NCBI RefSeq assembly: GCF_003865075.1
Contig: NZ_BHWB01000006.1
Span: forward strand, 62,001 to 126,000
Direction: 5' to 3'
Source of the DNA: Bacteroides faecalis
GTDB lineage: Bacteria; Bacteroidota; Bacteroidia; Bacteroidales; Bacteroidaceae
Length of the DNA: 64,000 bases
Shown: one piece after another, positions 19,057-28,093 of the stretch
Position numbering within the stretch: the first letter of the stretch is position 1
Layout: each line of letters begins with the position of its first letter
Program-made: the position numbers and the translations under genes
Notes under the pieces: generated by a model
The model's input: only the letters and a program-made list of their open reading frames with translations
Databases searched by the model: none
Told to the model about the DNA's origin: nothing

Positions 19057-20310
19057 TTATCGTTTAGAGGTTACGTCAGCTTCATATTTTTGAATCTCAG
19101 CAATGAAATCTTCGCCCACCGGAACATTATTCTTCAAGCAGAACATATCCCATACTGCATTCCAAGGCAACGATTTAGATTCTTCGAGCAGAGCCAGACG
19201 TTCGAACAACTGGTCATTTGCTTCATATTCGCGGAGTTTTGCCAACGGTTCAAGCAATGCTTGTATCAAGCATTTTTGAGTTGCACGACTACCTACAACA
19301 TAAGCACCGATACGGTTAATACTTGCATCGAAATAATCAAGTCCAATATGAACTTTATTGAGAGCATCACAACGTACGATTTCTTTGCACAGATCTAAAG
19401 TATCATCGTTCATGATAGTTACATGGTCGCTATCCCAACGAACCGGACGGCTCACGTGCAACATAATTTCCGGAATAAACAACAGCAAAGAAGAAATCTT
19501 ATCCGCTACACTCTCCGTCGGGTGGAAGTGACCAGTATCCAATGTCACAATCTTATTACGAGTTGCACCATAGCCAATGTAGAAGTCATTCGAACCTACT
19601 GTATAACTTTCCAAACCGATACCGAACACTTTAGATTCGATGCAGTCTCTCATATTCTTATATTCTGTAGCAAAGATCTGATCCAGAGAATCCTTCAACA
19701 AAGCACGATATTTCATACGGTTTACCGTAATATCTTTGCTACCGTCATGTATCCACAAATTCATGATACAAGGATCTCCCTGACGCTTACCCATTTCCTC
19801 AGCGATAGCACGACAACGTTTAGTATGTTCAATCCAAAAGTCACGAATACTCTTGTCGGGATTTGACAAAGACAGATTACCTGACTTCGGATGAGAGAAA
19901 GAAGTAGAGTTGAAATCCAACTTCATATTATGTTCCGCCGCCCACTGTATCCAACTCTCAAAATGCTCCGGCGTCACCTGATCACGATCCACAAACTGTC
20001 CGCCGAAGTCTCCATAAATTTCATGTAAATTCAGTCGATGAGTACCCGGAATATAAGAAGCTGCTTTTAAAACATCTTGTCTGAGTTCTTCAATATTGCG
20101 AGCTTTTCCCGGATAGTTACCGGTTGCCTGAATACCTCCGGTCAATTCTCCGGCTGATTCAAATCCGGTTACATCGTCAGCCTGCCAGCAGTGCAATGAC
20201 AATGAAATCTTCTGCAAATCTTCCAATGCTTTATTTACATCTACACCTATAGCTGCATAACGTTCTACAGCAATTTCATACGCTTTCTGAATCAGTTCTT
20301 CTTTTTTCAT
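19057..20310 (-). CDS. rhaA: L-rhamnose isomerase
   Basis: This 417-residue protein is full length for RhaA. It shows LSLHCWQADDVTGFESAGEL at the N-terminus, NLWIHDGSKD and GHFHPTESVADKISSLLLF, which supply metal-binding residues, and RPVRWDSDHVT. It converts L-rhamnose to L-rhamnulose in the cytosol using a divalent metal. It is the second gene of the rhamnose operon, 42 bp after the kinase gene. The gene is called rhaI in B. thetaiotaomicron literature. Confidence 0.96.
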   Translation of the reverse strand: MKKEELIQKAYEIAVERYAAIGVDVNKALEDLQKISLSLHCWQADDVTGFESAGELTGGIQATGNYPGKARNIEELRQDVLKAASYIPGTHRLNLHEIYGDFGGQFVDRDQVTPEHFESWIQWAAEHNMKLDFNSTSFSHPKSGNLSLSNPDKSIRDFWIEHTKRCRAIAEEMGKRQGDPCIMNLWIHDGSKDITVNRMKYRALLKDSLDQIFATEYKNMRDCIESKVFGIGLESYTVGSNDFYIGYGATRNKIVTLDTGHFHPTESVADKISSLLLFIPEIMLHVSRPVRWDSDHVTIMNDDTLDLCKEIVRCDALNKVHIGLDYFDASINRIGAYVVGSRATQKCLIQALLEPLAKLREYEANDQLFERLALLEESKSLPWNAVWDMFCLKNNVPVGEDFIAEIQKYEADVTSKR

Positions 20311-20352
20311 GATATTCTTATTCTTTAATAGTTAATATATTCTGTCGTTTAT

Positions 20353-21816
20353 TTAATTGGGGCGAATACAATTTTTAAATTGAATATAAGCCGCATCCCA
20401 CGCTTCTGTATCTTTTGGTTGATAAGTATTCAACGGAATAGAACGATGGATCAATTGACGCATCCCCGCCACATCCGTTGCTTCTCCTGCAGCCATCGCC
20501 TGAATCATCACATTACCAATTGCAGTAGCTTCGGACGGACCGGCCACTACCGGTATATCAATCGCATTTGCCGTAAACTGATTTAGCAAATCATTCCGAC
20601 TTCCCCCTCCAATGACGTGTAATGTTGCAATCGGATGTGGAGACAATGTACGCAAGTTTTCCAACACCTGTCTATAGCGTAAAGCAAGACTTTCAAAAAT
20701 GCAACGTACCATTTGTCCACGTTGCTCAGGGACGGGTTGCCCGGTAGTACGGCAATATTCCATAATAGCCTGTTCCATATTGGCAGGATTTGCAAAACAA
20801 TCATCATCCGGATTGATCAGACTACGAAATGGTCTGCTAGCTTCTGCCTCACTAATCAATTCAGGATAACTTGTTTCTCCCCAATTCAAGCGGCAACGTT
20901 CAAGCAGCCACATTCCACAAATATTTTTAAGCAGACGGATCGTTCCTTCCACTCCTCCTTCATTCGTAAAGTTTAAAGCCTCTGTTTCAGCATTAATCAC
21001 AGGAGCATCCGTTTCAACTCCCATCAACGACCAAGTACCACTACTCAAATAAGCGAAGTTACGGTCGAGTGCCGGAACAGCAGCTACCGCAGAGCCTGTA
21101 TCATGCCCGGCTACTGCAATTACAGGAATTGCACCCAGTCCGGTTATTTTTTGTACTTCCTTCGTCAATACACCTACTTTTTCACCGGGAAAAACAAAAC
21201 GCCCGAAGTTTTCTTCCTTCAATCCTACCGCTTCCAATAGTTCCGGCTCCAGACGACGGGTATGCGCATTCACCAATTGCGCTGTTGAAGCAATCGTATA
21301 TTCCGTCACCATCTCCCCGGTCAGCATATAACTCAACGCATCCGGCATAAATAGAACTTTATCCGCAGCTTCTAATGCACTATCCTGATTACGTCTTAAC
21401 GTATCCAATTGGAAAATTGAATTAAAATTCATTATTTGTATACCCGTTTTTGCATACACCTCACTACGAGGGATACGGGTAAAAAGAGCTTCCGGTGCAC
21501 CTACCGTATGTGGATCACGATAAGCATAAGGCTGCCGAAGCAGGTTTCCATCCTTTCCGACGCAAACAAAATCTACGCCCCATGTATCTATTCCGATAGA
21601 AGCGATAGATTCTCCACTATGTACTACCACCTTCAATCCATCAATAATATGACGATATAATGCATAAATATCCCAATAAAAATGTCCACCCACTTCAATC
21701 AAATGGTTGGAGAAACGATTGATTTCTTTCAGATTTAATCCGTATTCTGTAAAAGTTCCTAAGATGGTACGACCACTTGTCGCCCCCAAATCGACTGCAA
21801 AAAAGTTTTGTTTCAT
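20353..21816 (-). CDS. rhaB: Rhamnulokinase
   Basis: This FGGY-family sugar kinase phosphorylates L-rhamnulose at C1 with ATP. The N-terminal phosphate-binding loop is AVDLGATSGR, and later motifs include VAGHDTGSAVAAVPA and the FGGY-like LHVIGGGSRNDLLNQFTANA. I place the start at 21816 (MKQNFFAVDLGATSG). The in-frame ATG at 21846 would add ten residues absent from the family and would leave almost no leader after the -7 element at 21860-21867. It is the first gene of the rhamnose operon (rhaK in B. thetaiotaomicron) and is divergent from argR. Confidence 0.94.
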   Translation of the reverse strand: MKQNFFAVDLGATSGRTILGTFTEYGLNLKEINRFSNHLIEVGGHFYWDIYALYRHIIDGLKVVVHSGESIASIGIDTWGVDFVCVGKDGNLLRQPYAYRDPHTVGAPEALFTRIPRSEVYAKTGIQIMNFNSIFQLDTLRRNQDSALEAADKVLFMPDALSYMLTGEMVTEYTIASTAQLVNAHTRRLEPELLEAVGLKEENFGRFVFPGEKVGVLTKEVQKITGLGAIPVIAVAGHDTGSAVAAVPALDRNFAYLSSGTWSLMGVETDAPVINAETEALNFTNEGGVEGTIRLLKNICGMWLLERCRLNWGETSYPELISEAEASRPFRSLINPDDDCFANPANMEQAIMEYCRTTGQPVPEQRGQMVRCIFESLALRYRQVLENLRTLSPHPIATLHVIGGGSRNDLLNQFTANAIDIPVVAGPSEATAIGNVMIQAMAAGEATDVAGMRQLIHRSIPLNTYQPKDTEAWDAAYIQFKNCIRPN

Positions 21817-21859
21817 GGTATTTTGTCTCAATATTAAGGTATTCATTTACCTGATGTTA

Positions 21860-21867
21860 CAAAGATA
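21860..21867 (-). promoter_or_regulatory. -7 element of the rhamnose operon
   Basis: TATCTTTG on the minus strand matches TAnnTTTG. No TTTG -33 element is visible at the right spacing, as expected for a promoter that depends on an activator. Confidence 0.72.
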
Positions 21868-21943
21868 GGCGATGTCCCGCTTTTGTCCCTTATGTTTTTT
21901 GATAGAAAGCGTACACTTTTTGACACGAATAGCTTGCTTTATT

Positions 21944-21976
21944 CTACTACTAACCAATCCTTTTTTTACTACTAAC
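21944..21976 (-). promoter_or_regulatory. Candidate RhaR operator: two direct repeats spaced 22 bp
   Basis: The sequence TACTACTAAC occurs at 21945-21954 and again at 21967-21976 (GTTAGTAGTA on the minus strand). The start-to-start spacing is 22 bp, about two helical turns. Direct half-sites of this spacing are typical of AraC-family activators. The site lies about 95-125 bp upstream of the predicted rhamnose operon start. The assignment to RhaR is inference. Confidence 0.55.
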
Positions 21977-22100
21977 GGAGATTGCTCAATACCCGGGTGT
22001 CGAACAACTTCCATTAGTACACAAAAAAAATCGGTTAGGTATCGAGATAAAATTCTCTTTAAAACAAAGATATTTGAGCATTTATTCATTTTTCTCTCAC

Positions 22101-22159
22101 TTTTATGCAAAAAAACTTTAGTTTTATGCATCTTTTCTCCAAAATATTGCATACTTTTG
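22101..22159 (+). promoter_or_regulatory. argR promoter region with repeated TTTTATGCA
   Basis: TACTTTTG at 22152-22159 fits the -7 consensus about 25 bp before argR. Upstream, TTTTATGCA occurs at 22101-22109 and 22122-22130, 21 bp apart. These could be operator half-sites for autoregulation by ArgR, although they do not match the E. coli ARG box closely. Confidence 0.5.
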
Positions 22160-22183
22160 CACCATTCTTAGAATAATTATACA

Positions 22184-22657
22184 ATGAAGAAGAAAGCAAA
22201 TCGGTTAGACGCCATCAAAATGATTATCTCAAGCAAAGAACTGGGTTCTCAGGAAGAACTGTTGCAAGAGCTGAACCGTGAGGGCTTCGAGCTGACTCAG
22301 GCCACCCTCTCCCGTGACTTAAAACAACTGAAAGTAGCAAAAGCTGCCAGCATGAACGGCAAATACGTTTATGTATTGCCGAACAACATCATGTATAAGC
22401 GCTCCACTGACCAAAGCGCCAGTGAAATGCTGCGTAACAATGGATTTATCTCTCTGGATTTTTCCGGCAACATAGCTGTGATACGTACCCGTCCCGGTTA
22501 TGCAAGCAGCATGGCTTATGACATCGACAACCATGAATTCAACGAGATTATGGGAACCATTGCCGGTGACGACACCATTATGTTGGTATTGCGCGAAGGA
22601 GTTTCAGCAAGTAAAGTGCGCCAGCTTTTGTCACTCATCATTCCGAATATCGAATAA
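22184..22657 (+). CDS. argR: Arginine repressor
   Basis: This 157-residue protein has the two-domain ArgR layout. An N-terminal winged helix (NRLDAIKMIISSKELGSQEE, then LTQATLSRDLKQL) binds DNA. A C-terminal trimerisation and arginine-binding domain carries GTIAGDDTIMLVLREG, whose paired Asp residues contact arginine. It senses arginine and controls its synthesis. It sits at the head of an acyltransferase-argG-argC-argD run on the same strand, 29 bp upstream of the acyltransferase gene, so it likely regulates its own operon. Confidence 0.96.
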   Translation: MKKKANRLDAIKMIISSKELGSQEELLQELNREGFELTQATLSRDLKQLKVAKAASMNGKYVYVLPNNIMYKRSTDQSASEMLRNNGFISLDFSGNIAVIRTRPGYASSMAYDIDNHEFNEIMGTIAGDDTIMLVLREGVSASKVRQLLSLIIPNIE

Positions 22658-22686
22658 CTATACATATTTATATATTAAATAAAGAA

Positions 22687-23265
22687 ATGGATACTCAACA
22701 AATAGATGTTATGGTAGCCGACGCCTCACATGAGGTATACGTTGACACTATTTTGGATACAATCAGGAAAGCTGCAGCAGTTCGTGGAACCGGTATCGCA
22801 GAGCGCACACACGAATATGTTGCAACAAAAATGAAGGAGGGCAAAGCAATTATCGCATTATGTGGTGATACATTCGCAGGTTTCACCTACATTGAATCAT
22901 GGGGCAACAAACAATATGTAGCCACATCCGGTCTGATTGTCCATCCTGATTTCCGTGGATTAGGATTGGCCAAACGCATCAAACAAGCTTCATTTCAATT
23001 GGCACGTCTCCGATGGCCGAAGGCTAAAATCTTTAGTCTGACCTCCGGAGCAGCGGTAATGAAGATGAATACAGAGCTAGGCTACGTTCCTGTCACCTTC
23101 AATGAATTAACAGATGACGAATCCTTCTGGAAAGGATGTGAAGGATGTATCAATCATGATATATTGGTAGCCAAAAATCGGAAATTTTGTATTTGTACAG
23201 CCATGTTGTACGATCCCACAGATCCGAAAAACATAAAAAAAGAACAAGAAAGAAATAACATTTAA
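22687..23265 (+). CDS. GNAT-family acyltransferase, probable N-succinylglutamate (ArgA-like) synthase
   Basis: This 192-residue GNAT protein has an acyl-CoA-binding region, SGLIVHPDFRGLGLAKRIKQ (near residues 78-97), and a conserved SLTSGAAVMKMNTELGY segment. Its position between argR and argG suggests it makes the first N-acylated intermediate of arginine synthesis. Bacteroides use N-succinyl rather than N-acetyl intermediates, and the argF' gene at 58009 fits this, so N-succinylglutamate synthase is the most likely role. I recall genetic evidence for the B. thetaiotaomicron orthologue but cannot check it here. It is not homologous in layout to classical ArgA or ArgJ. Confidence 0.8.
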   Translation: MDTQQIDVMVADASHEVYVDTILDTIRKAAAVRGTGIAERTHEYVATKMKEGKAIIALCGDTFAGFTYIESWGNKQYVATSGLIVHPDFRGLGLAKRIKQASFQLARLRWPKAKIFSLTSGAAVMKMNTELGYVPVTFNELTDDESFWKGCEGCINHDILVAKNRKFCICTAMLYDPTDPKNIKKEQERNNI

Positions 23266-23278
23266 TAGATACAGCACT

Positions 23279-24487
23279 ATGGAAGAGAAAAAGAAAAAAG
23301 TAGTGGTGGCATTCAGCGGCGGTCTGGACACATCGTTCACCGTTATGTACCTCGCTAAAGAAAAAGGTTACGAAGTTTATGCTGCTTGTGCCAACACAGG
23401 CGGTTTCAGTGAAGAACAACTGAAAACTAACGAAGAGAATGCCTATAAACTGGGAGCAGTAAAATACGTCACATTGGACGTTACTCAGGAATACTACGAA
23501 AAAAGTCTGAAATACATGGTTTTCGGAAATGTGCTGCGTAACGGTACTTATCCTATCTCTGTCAGCTCGGAACGTATCTTCCAAGGTCTTGCTATTGCCC
23601 GCTATGCCAACGAAATTGGTGCGGATGCCGTAGCACATGGTTCTACCGGAGCAGGTAACGACCAGATTCGCTTCGATATGACTTTTCTTGTATTGGCTCC
23701 TAATGTAGAGATCATCACATTAACCCGTGACATGGCCCTGAGTCGTCAGGAAGAAATAGATTATCTGAACAAAAACGGTTTCAGTGCAGATTTCACCAAA
23801 CTGAAGTATTCTTATAACGTAGGTTTATGGGGGACTTCTATCTGTGGAGGTGAAATTCTCGACTCGGCACAAGGATTACCGGAAAGTGCTTATCTAAAAC
23901 ATGTAGAAAAAGAAGGTAGCGAGCAACTTCGCCTTACTTTTGAGAAAGGTGAACTGAAAGCAGTCAATGATGAGAAATTCGATGATCCGATCAAAGCCAT
24001 CCAAAAGGTAGAAGAAATTGGTGCTGCTTACGGTATCGGACGTGATATGCACGTAGGTGATACAATCATTGGTATCAAAGGTCGTGTAGGCTTCGAAGCA
24101 GCCGCTCCAATGTTAATTATCGGAGCACACCGTTTCCTTGAAAAATATACATTGAGCAAATGGCAACAATATTGGAAAGACCAGGTAGCCAACTGGTACG
24201 GAATGTTTCTACACGAAAGTCAATATCTGGAACCGGTGATGCGTGACATTGAAGCGATGTTACAGGAAAGCCAACGTAACGTGAACGGAACAGCTATTCT
24301 CGAACTTCGTCCATTATCCTTCTCTACCGTAGGTGTAGAATCGAAAGACGACCTTGTGAAAACGAAATTCGGAGAGTATGGTGAGATGCAGAAAGGTTGG
24401 ACTGCCGAAGACGCCAAAGGCTTTATTAAGGTAACGTCTACTCCGCTACGTGTATACTACAATAACCATAAAGACGAAGAAATATGA
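23279..24487 (+). CDS. argG: Argininosuccinate synthase
   Basis: This 402-residue cytosolic enzyme joins citrulline and aspartate using ATP. The ATP pyrophosphatase loop SGGLDTS is at residues 13-19, and AHGSTGAGNDQIRFD is the conserved aspartate/citrulline-binding region. It starts 13 bp after the acyltransferase gene and overlaps argC by 4 bases (ATGA), so the two are translationally coupled. Confidence 0.97.
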   Translation: MEEKKKKVVVAFSGGLDTSFTVMYLAKEKGYEVYAACANTGGFSEEQLKTNEENAYKLGAVKYVTLDVTQEYYEKSLKYMVFGNVLRNGTYPISVSSERIFQGLAIARYANEIGADAVAHGSTGAGNDQIRFDMTFLVLAPNVEIITLTRDMALSRQEEIDYLNKNGFSADFTKLKYSYNVGLWGTSICGGEILDSAQGLPESAYLKHVEKEGSEQLRLTFEKGELKAVNDEKFDDPIKAIQKVEEIGAAYGIGRDMHVGDTIIGIKGRVGFEAAAPMLIIGAHRFLEKYTLSKWQQYWKDQVANWYGMFLHESQYLEPVMRDIEAMLQESQRNVNGTAILELRPLSFSTVGVESKDDLVKTKFGEYGEMQKGWTAEDAKGFIKVTSTPLRVYYNNHKDEEI

Positions 24488-25452
24488 TTAGAGCAGGAAT
24501 CATTGGGGGCGCAGGATATACAGCAGGCGAATTAATTCGTCTGTTACTCAATCATCCGGAAACCGAAATCGTATTTGTTAACAGCAGTAGTAATGCCGGC
24601 AACAGAATTACCGATGTACACGAAGGACTTTACGGAGAAACAGACTTGAGGTTTACCGACCAATTACCATTGGACGAAATTGACGTCCTTTTCTTCTGTA
24701 CGGCTCACGGAGATACAAAGAAATTTATAGAAAGCCATAATATACCGGAAGATTTGAAAATCATCGACCTTTCTATGGACTACCGTATCAAAAGCGATGA
24801 TCATGATTTTATTTACGGTCTGCCGGAACTGAATCGGCGTGCCACTTGCACAGCAAAGCATGTAGCTAATCCGGGTTGCTTTGCGACTTGTATTCAGTTA
24901 GGACTTCTTCCGCTTGCCAAAAACCTGATGCTGACAGACGATATAATGGTAAACGCCATCACCGGAAGTACAGGTGCCGGTGTAAAACCGGGTGCTACCA
25001 GTCATTTCAGTTGGAGAAACAATAATATCAGTGTTTACAAGGCTTTCGATCATCAACATATACCGGAAATCAAGCAATCTTTGAAACAATTGCAAACCAG
25101 CTTTGATTCGGAAATTGATTTTATCCCTTACCGGGGTGACTTTCCACGTGGTATATTTGCGACACTTGTAATTAAAACGAAAGTATCTCTCGAAGAGATC
25201 GTCCGGATGTACCAAGAGTACTACGAGAAAGATTCATTTGTACACATTGTCGATAAAAACATTGACCTGAAACAAGTGGTAAATACAAACAAGTGTCTGA
25301 TACATCTGGAAAAACACGGTGATAAACTGTTAGTTATCTCATGTATCGACAATTTATTAAAAGGTGCAAGCGGCCAGGCTGTTCATAATATGAACCTGAT
25401 GTTTAACCTGGAAGAAACCGTAGGATTACGTTTGAAGCCGTCCGCTTTTTAA
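24484..25452 (+). CDS. argC: N-acetyl/N-succinyl-gamma-glutamyl-phosphate reductase
   Basis: This 322-residue NADPH-dependent reductase starts MIRAGIIGGAGYTAGELIRL (the nucleotide-binding Rossmann loop). It carries the active-site motif NPGCFATCIQLGLLPL with catalytic Cys132, and GVKPGATSHFSWRNNN. It reduces the acylated glutamyl phosphate to the semialdehyde. Given the succinyl-specific transcarbamylase in this window, the natural substrate is probably the N-succinyl form. It overlaps argG by 4 bp and precedes the aminotransferase by 12 bp. Confidence 0.95.
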   Translation: MIRAGIIGGAGYTAGELIRLLLNHPETEIVFVNSSSNAGNRITDVHEGLYGETDLRFTDQLPLDEIDVLFFCTAHGDTKKFIESHNIPEDLKIIDLSMDYRIKSDDHDFIYGLPELNRRATCTAKHVANPGCFATCIQLGLLPLAKNLMLTDDIMVNAITGSTGAGVKPGATSHFSWRNNNISVYKAFDHQHIPEIKQSLKQLQTSFDSEIDFIPYRGDFPRGIFATLVIKTKVSLEEIVRMYQEYYEKDSFVHIVDKNIDLKQVVNTNKCLIHLEKHGDKLLVISCIDNLLKGASGQAVHNMNLMFNLEETVGLRLKPSAF

Positions 25453-25464
25453 AACAAAAGAAAT

Positions 25465-26586
25465 ATGAAATTATTCGATGTATATCCTTTATACAATATC
25501 AATATTGTTAAAGGAAAAGGCTGCAAAGTCTGGGATGAGAACGGAACAGAATATTTGGACCTTTACGGAGGCCATGCCGTAATCTCTGTCGGACACGCTC
25601 ATCCACACTATGTAGAGATGATAAGTAATCAAGTTGCAACACTTGGTTTCTACTCAAACTCAGTGATCAATAAGCTTCAGCAGCAAGTAGCCGAACGACT
25701 TGGCAAACTTTCCGGTTACAAAGATTATAGTCTCTTCCTGATCAACAGTGGTGCCGAAGCAAACGAGAATGCTCTGAAACTTGCCTCCTTCCACAACGGA
25801 CGTACTAAGATCGTGTCATTTAGCAAAGCATTCCACGGACGTACTTCATTGGCGGTAGAAGCAACAAACAATCCTTCTATCATTGCTCCAATCAATAACA
25901 ATGGCCACGTAACTTATCTCCCGTTGAATGACATCGAGGCGATGAAACAAGAATTAGCAAAAGGAGATGTATGTGCCGTTATTATTGAAGGAATACAGGG
26001 AGTCGGAGGAATCAAAATACCAACTACCGAGTTTATGCAGGAACTCCGCAAAGCTTGTACTGAGACTGGTACTATTTTAATTTTGGATGAGATCCAAAGC
26101 GGTTACGGAAGAAGCGGAAAATTCTTTGCGCACCAATATACAGGTATTCAGCCAGACATTATCACAGTAGCCAAAGGGATAGGAAACGGGTTCCCAATGG
26201 CAGGAGTATTAATCAGCCCAATGTTTACACCTATCTACGGACAACTAGGAACGACATTCGGTGGTAACCACCTTGCATGTGCTGCTGCCTTGGCCGTAAT
26301 GGACATTGTAGAAAAAGAAAACCTGATAGATAATGCAGCTAAAGTCGGTAACTATTTGCTGGAAGAACTGAAGAAATTTCCTCAAATCAAAGAAGTACGT
26401 GGACGCGGATTGATGATCGGACTTGAGTTTGATGAACCGATCAAAGAATTACGTAGCCGACTCATCTATGATGAGCACGTATTTACCGGAGTTAGTGGAA
26501 CAAATGTACTTCGCTTACTTCCCCCTCTTTGTCTTAGTATGGAGGAAGCAGACGAATTTCTTGTCCGCTTCAAAAAAATACTCTGA
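25465..26586 (+). CDS. argD: Acetylornithine/succinylornithine aminotransferase
   Basis: This 373-residue class III aminotransferase has LINSGAEANENALKLA, the cofactor-binding LDEIQSGYGRSGKFFAHQY and the PLP lysine in VAKGIGNGFPMAG (Lys237). It converts the acylated glutamate semialdehyde to acylornithine using glutamate. The arginine operon context and the succinyl pathway of Bacteroides suggest N-succinylornithine as product. It is the last gene before a 131-bp gap with a fresh promoter for proC. Confidence 0.93.
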   Translation: MKLFDVYPLYNINIVKGKGCKVWDENGTEYLDLYGGHAVISVGHAHPHYVEMISNQVATLGFYSNSVINKLQQQVAERLGKLSGYKDYSLFLINSGAEANENALKLASFHNGRTKIVSFSKAFHGRTSLAVEATNNPSIIAPINNNGHVTYLPLNDIEAMKQELAKGDVCAVIIEGIQGVGGIKIPTTEFMQELRKACTETGTILILDEIQSGYGRSGKFFAHQYTGIQPDIITVAKGIGNGFPMAGVLISPMFTPIYGQLGTTFGGNHLACAAALAVMDIVEKENLIDNAAKVGNYLLEELKKFPQIKEVRGRGLMIGLEFDEPIKELRSRLIYDEHVFTGVSGTNVLRLLPPLCLSMEEADEFLVRFKKIL

Positions 26587-26661
26587 TCTTTACATTTGAT
26601 TAATAAATAGCAAACAATAAAAGCAGCCTAAACTAGAAAATTATTTCTTAACAGGGTGCTT

Positions 26662-26692
26662 TTTGTTTTTTCACTATTTACCGTTACCTTTG
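26662..26692 (+). promoter_or_regulatory. Promoter of proC
   Basis: TTTG at 26662-26665, a 19-bp spacer and TACCTTTG at 26685-26692 give a full Bacteroides promoter. proC can therefore be transcribed separately from the arg genes. Confidence 0.85.
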
Positions 26693-26717
26693 TCAGTAAC
26701 AAATCATAAAAATACAA

Positions 26718-27497
26718 GTGCATATGAAAATAGCTATTATCGGTGCAGGAAACATGGGAGGTTCTATTGCCCGTGGTCTGGCAAAGGGAAGTTTAATAGA
26801 CGATTCAAACATTATCGTTTCCAACCCCAGTGCCGGCAAACTGGAAGAATTGAAAAAAGAATTCCCGGCAATCGCCACTACACATAACAATGTAGAAGCT
26901 ATAACTGGAGCAGATATTATTATTTTGGCTATAAAACCCTGGCTTATCAATTCAGTGGTGCGCGAGCTAAAAGTAAAAAGTAAGCAAATACTCGTATCCG
27001 TTGCTGCCGGGATTAGTTTTGAAGAATTGTCCCACTATGTCGTATCACCGGAAATGCCAATGTTCCGCGTTGTCCCGAATACAGCCATCAGCGAACTGGA
27101 AAGTATGACACTGATCGCAACACGCAATACAAGCGATGAACAAAATCAGTTCATTCTTCAACTATTCAACGAAATGGGAAAGGCAATGCTTATTCCTGAA
27201 GACAAGATGGCTGCTGCCACTTCATTGGCTTCTTGTGGAATTGCATATGTATTAAAATACATTCAAGCTGCTATGCAAGCAGGCATTGAAATGGGACTTC
27301 GTCCCAAAGATGCAATGGAAATGGTAGCCCAATCCGTAAAAGGTGCTGCTGCATTGATCCTAAATAACGATACTCACCCAAGTATAGAAATAGATAAAGT
27401 GACCACTCCAGGAGGAATCACGATTAAAGGAATCAATGAACTGGAACATAGTGGTTTCACTTCTGCAATTATCAAAGCAATGCTGGCATCCAAATAA
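26718..27497 (+). CDS. proC: Pyrroline-5-carboxylate reductase
   Basis: This 259-residue enzyme has the Rossmann loop IIGAGNMGGSIARGL at the N-terminus and the C-terminal signature DKVTTPGGITIKGINELEHS typical of ProC. It reduces pyrroline-5-carboxylate to proline with NAD(P)H, the last proline step. proB and proA lie elsewhere in the window. A possible alternative start is the second Met (MKIAIIGAG, two codons in). It is somewhat shorter than the roughly 270-residue E. coli enzyme. Confidence 0.95.
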   Translation: MHMKIAIIGAGNMGGSIARGLAKGSLIDDSNIIVSNPSAGKLEELKKEFPAIATTHNNVEAITGADIIILAIKPWLINSVVRELKVKSKQILVSVAAGISFEELSHYVVSPEMPMFRVVPNTAISELESMTLIATRNTSDEQNQFILQLFNEMGKAMLIPEDKMAAATSLASCGIAYVLKYIQAAMQAGIEMGLRPKDAMEMVAQSVKGAAALILNNDTHPSIEIDKVTTPGGITIKGINELEHSGFTSAIIKAMLASK

Positions 27498-27532
27498 CCA
27501 AACATAAATAAAATCACTAATCACTCAATTAT

Positions 27533-28087
27533 ATGAATGACCAAATTAAACAGATAGCAGAACGTCTGCGCGGATTACGCGATGTATTGGAACTTACGTC
27601 TGAAGACATAGCCCGCGACTGTGACATTTCTGCCGAAGAATACCGATTGGCAGAAACAGGAGATTATGATATTTCCGTAAGTATGCTACAAAAAATTGCT
27701 CGTACCTACAATATTGCACTCGATGCACTGATGTTCGGCGAAGAGCCCAAAATGAGCAGTTACTTCGTAACTCGTGCAGGCAAAGGAATAAGTATCGAAC
27801 GTACCAAAGCCTATAAGTATCAGTCACTGGCTTCCGGTTTTATGAATCGTGCCGCCGACCCGTTTATCGTAACAGTTGAACCAAAAGGAGATGATACTCC
27901 TATTCATTACAATAGCCACAGCGGACAAGAATTTAATCTTGTAATCGAAGGCCGTATGCTTATCAGCATTGAAGGCAAGGAAATCATCCTAAATCAAGGT
28001 GACAGTATTTATTTTAATTCAAAACTTCCACACGGCATGAAAGCGCTCGACGGCAAAACGGTACGTTTTCTCGCAGTAATTATGTAA
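27533..28087 (+). CDS. XRE-family regulator with C-terminal cupin domain
   Basis: This 184-residue protein joins an N-terminal Cro/C1-type helix-turn-helix (residues about 7-65, including LELTSEDIARDCDISAEEYR and ISVSMLQKIARTYNIALD) to a C-terminal cupin (about 105-184). The cupin has PIHYNSHSGQEFNLVIEGRM and LNQGDSIYFNSKLPHGMKAL. Proteins of this architecture sense small metabolites. The next gene is an acyl-CoA synthetase, so a fatty or organic acid signal is plausible. It lies 35 bp after proC. Confidence 0.92.
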   Translation: MNDQIKQIAERLRGLRDVLELTSEDIARDCDISAEEYRLAETGDYDISVSMLQKIARTYNIALDALMFGEEPKMSSYFVTRAGKGISIERTKAYKYQSLASGFMNRAADPFIVTVEPKGDDTPIHYNSHSGQEFNLVIEGRMLISIEGKEIILNQGDSIYFNSKLPHGMKALDGKTVRFLAVIM

Positions 28088-28093
28088 TATTTA

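Noticed and set aside
21847..22171. Overlapping ORFs of about 100 codons on both strands between rhaB and argR
   Set aside because: They cover the divergent promoter region with -7 elements and candidate operators, have no family resemblance, and are mutually overlapping.
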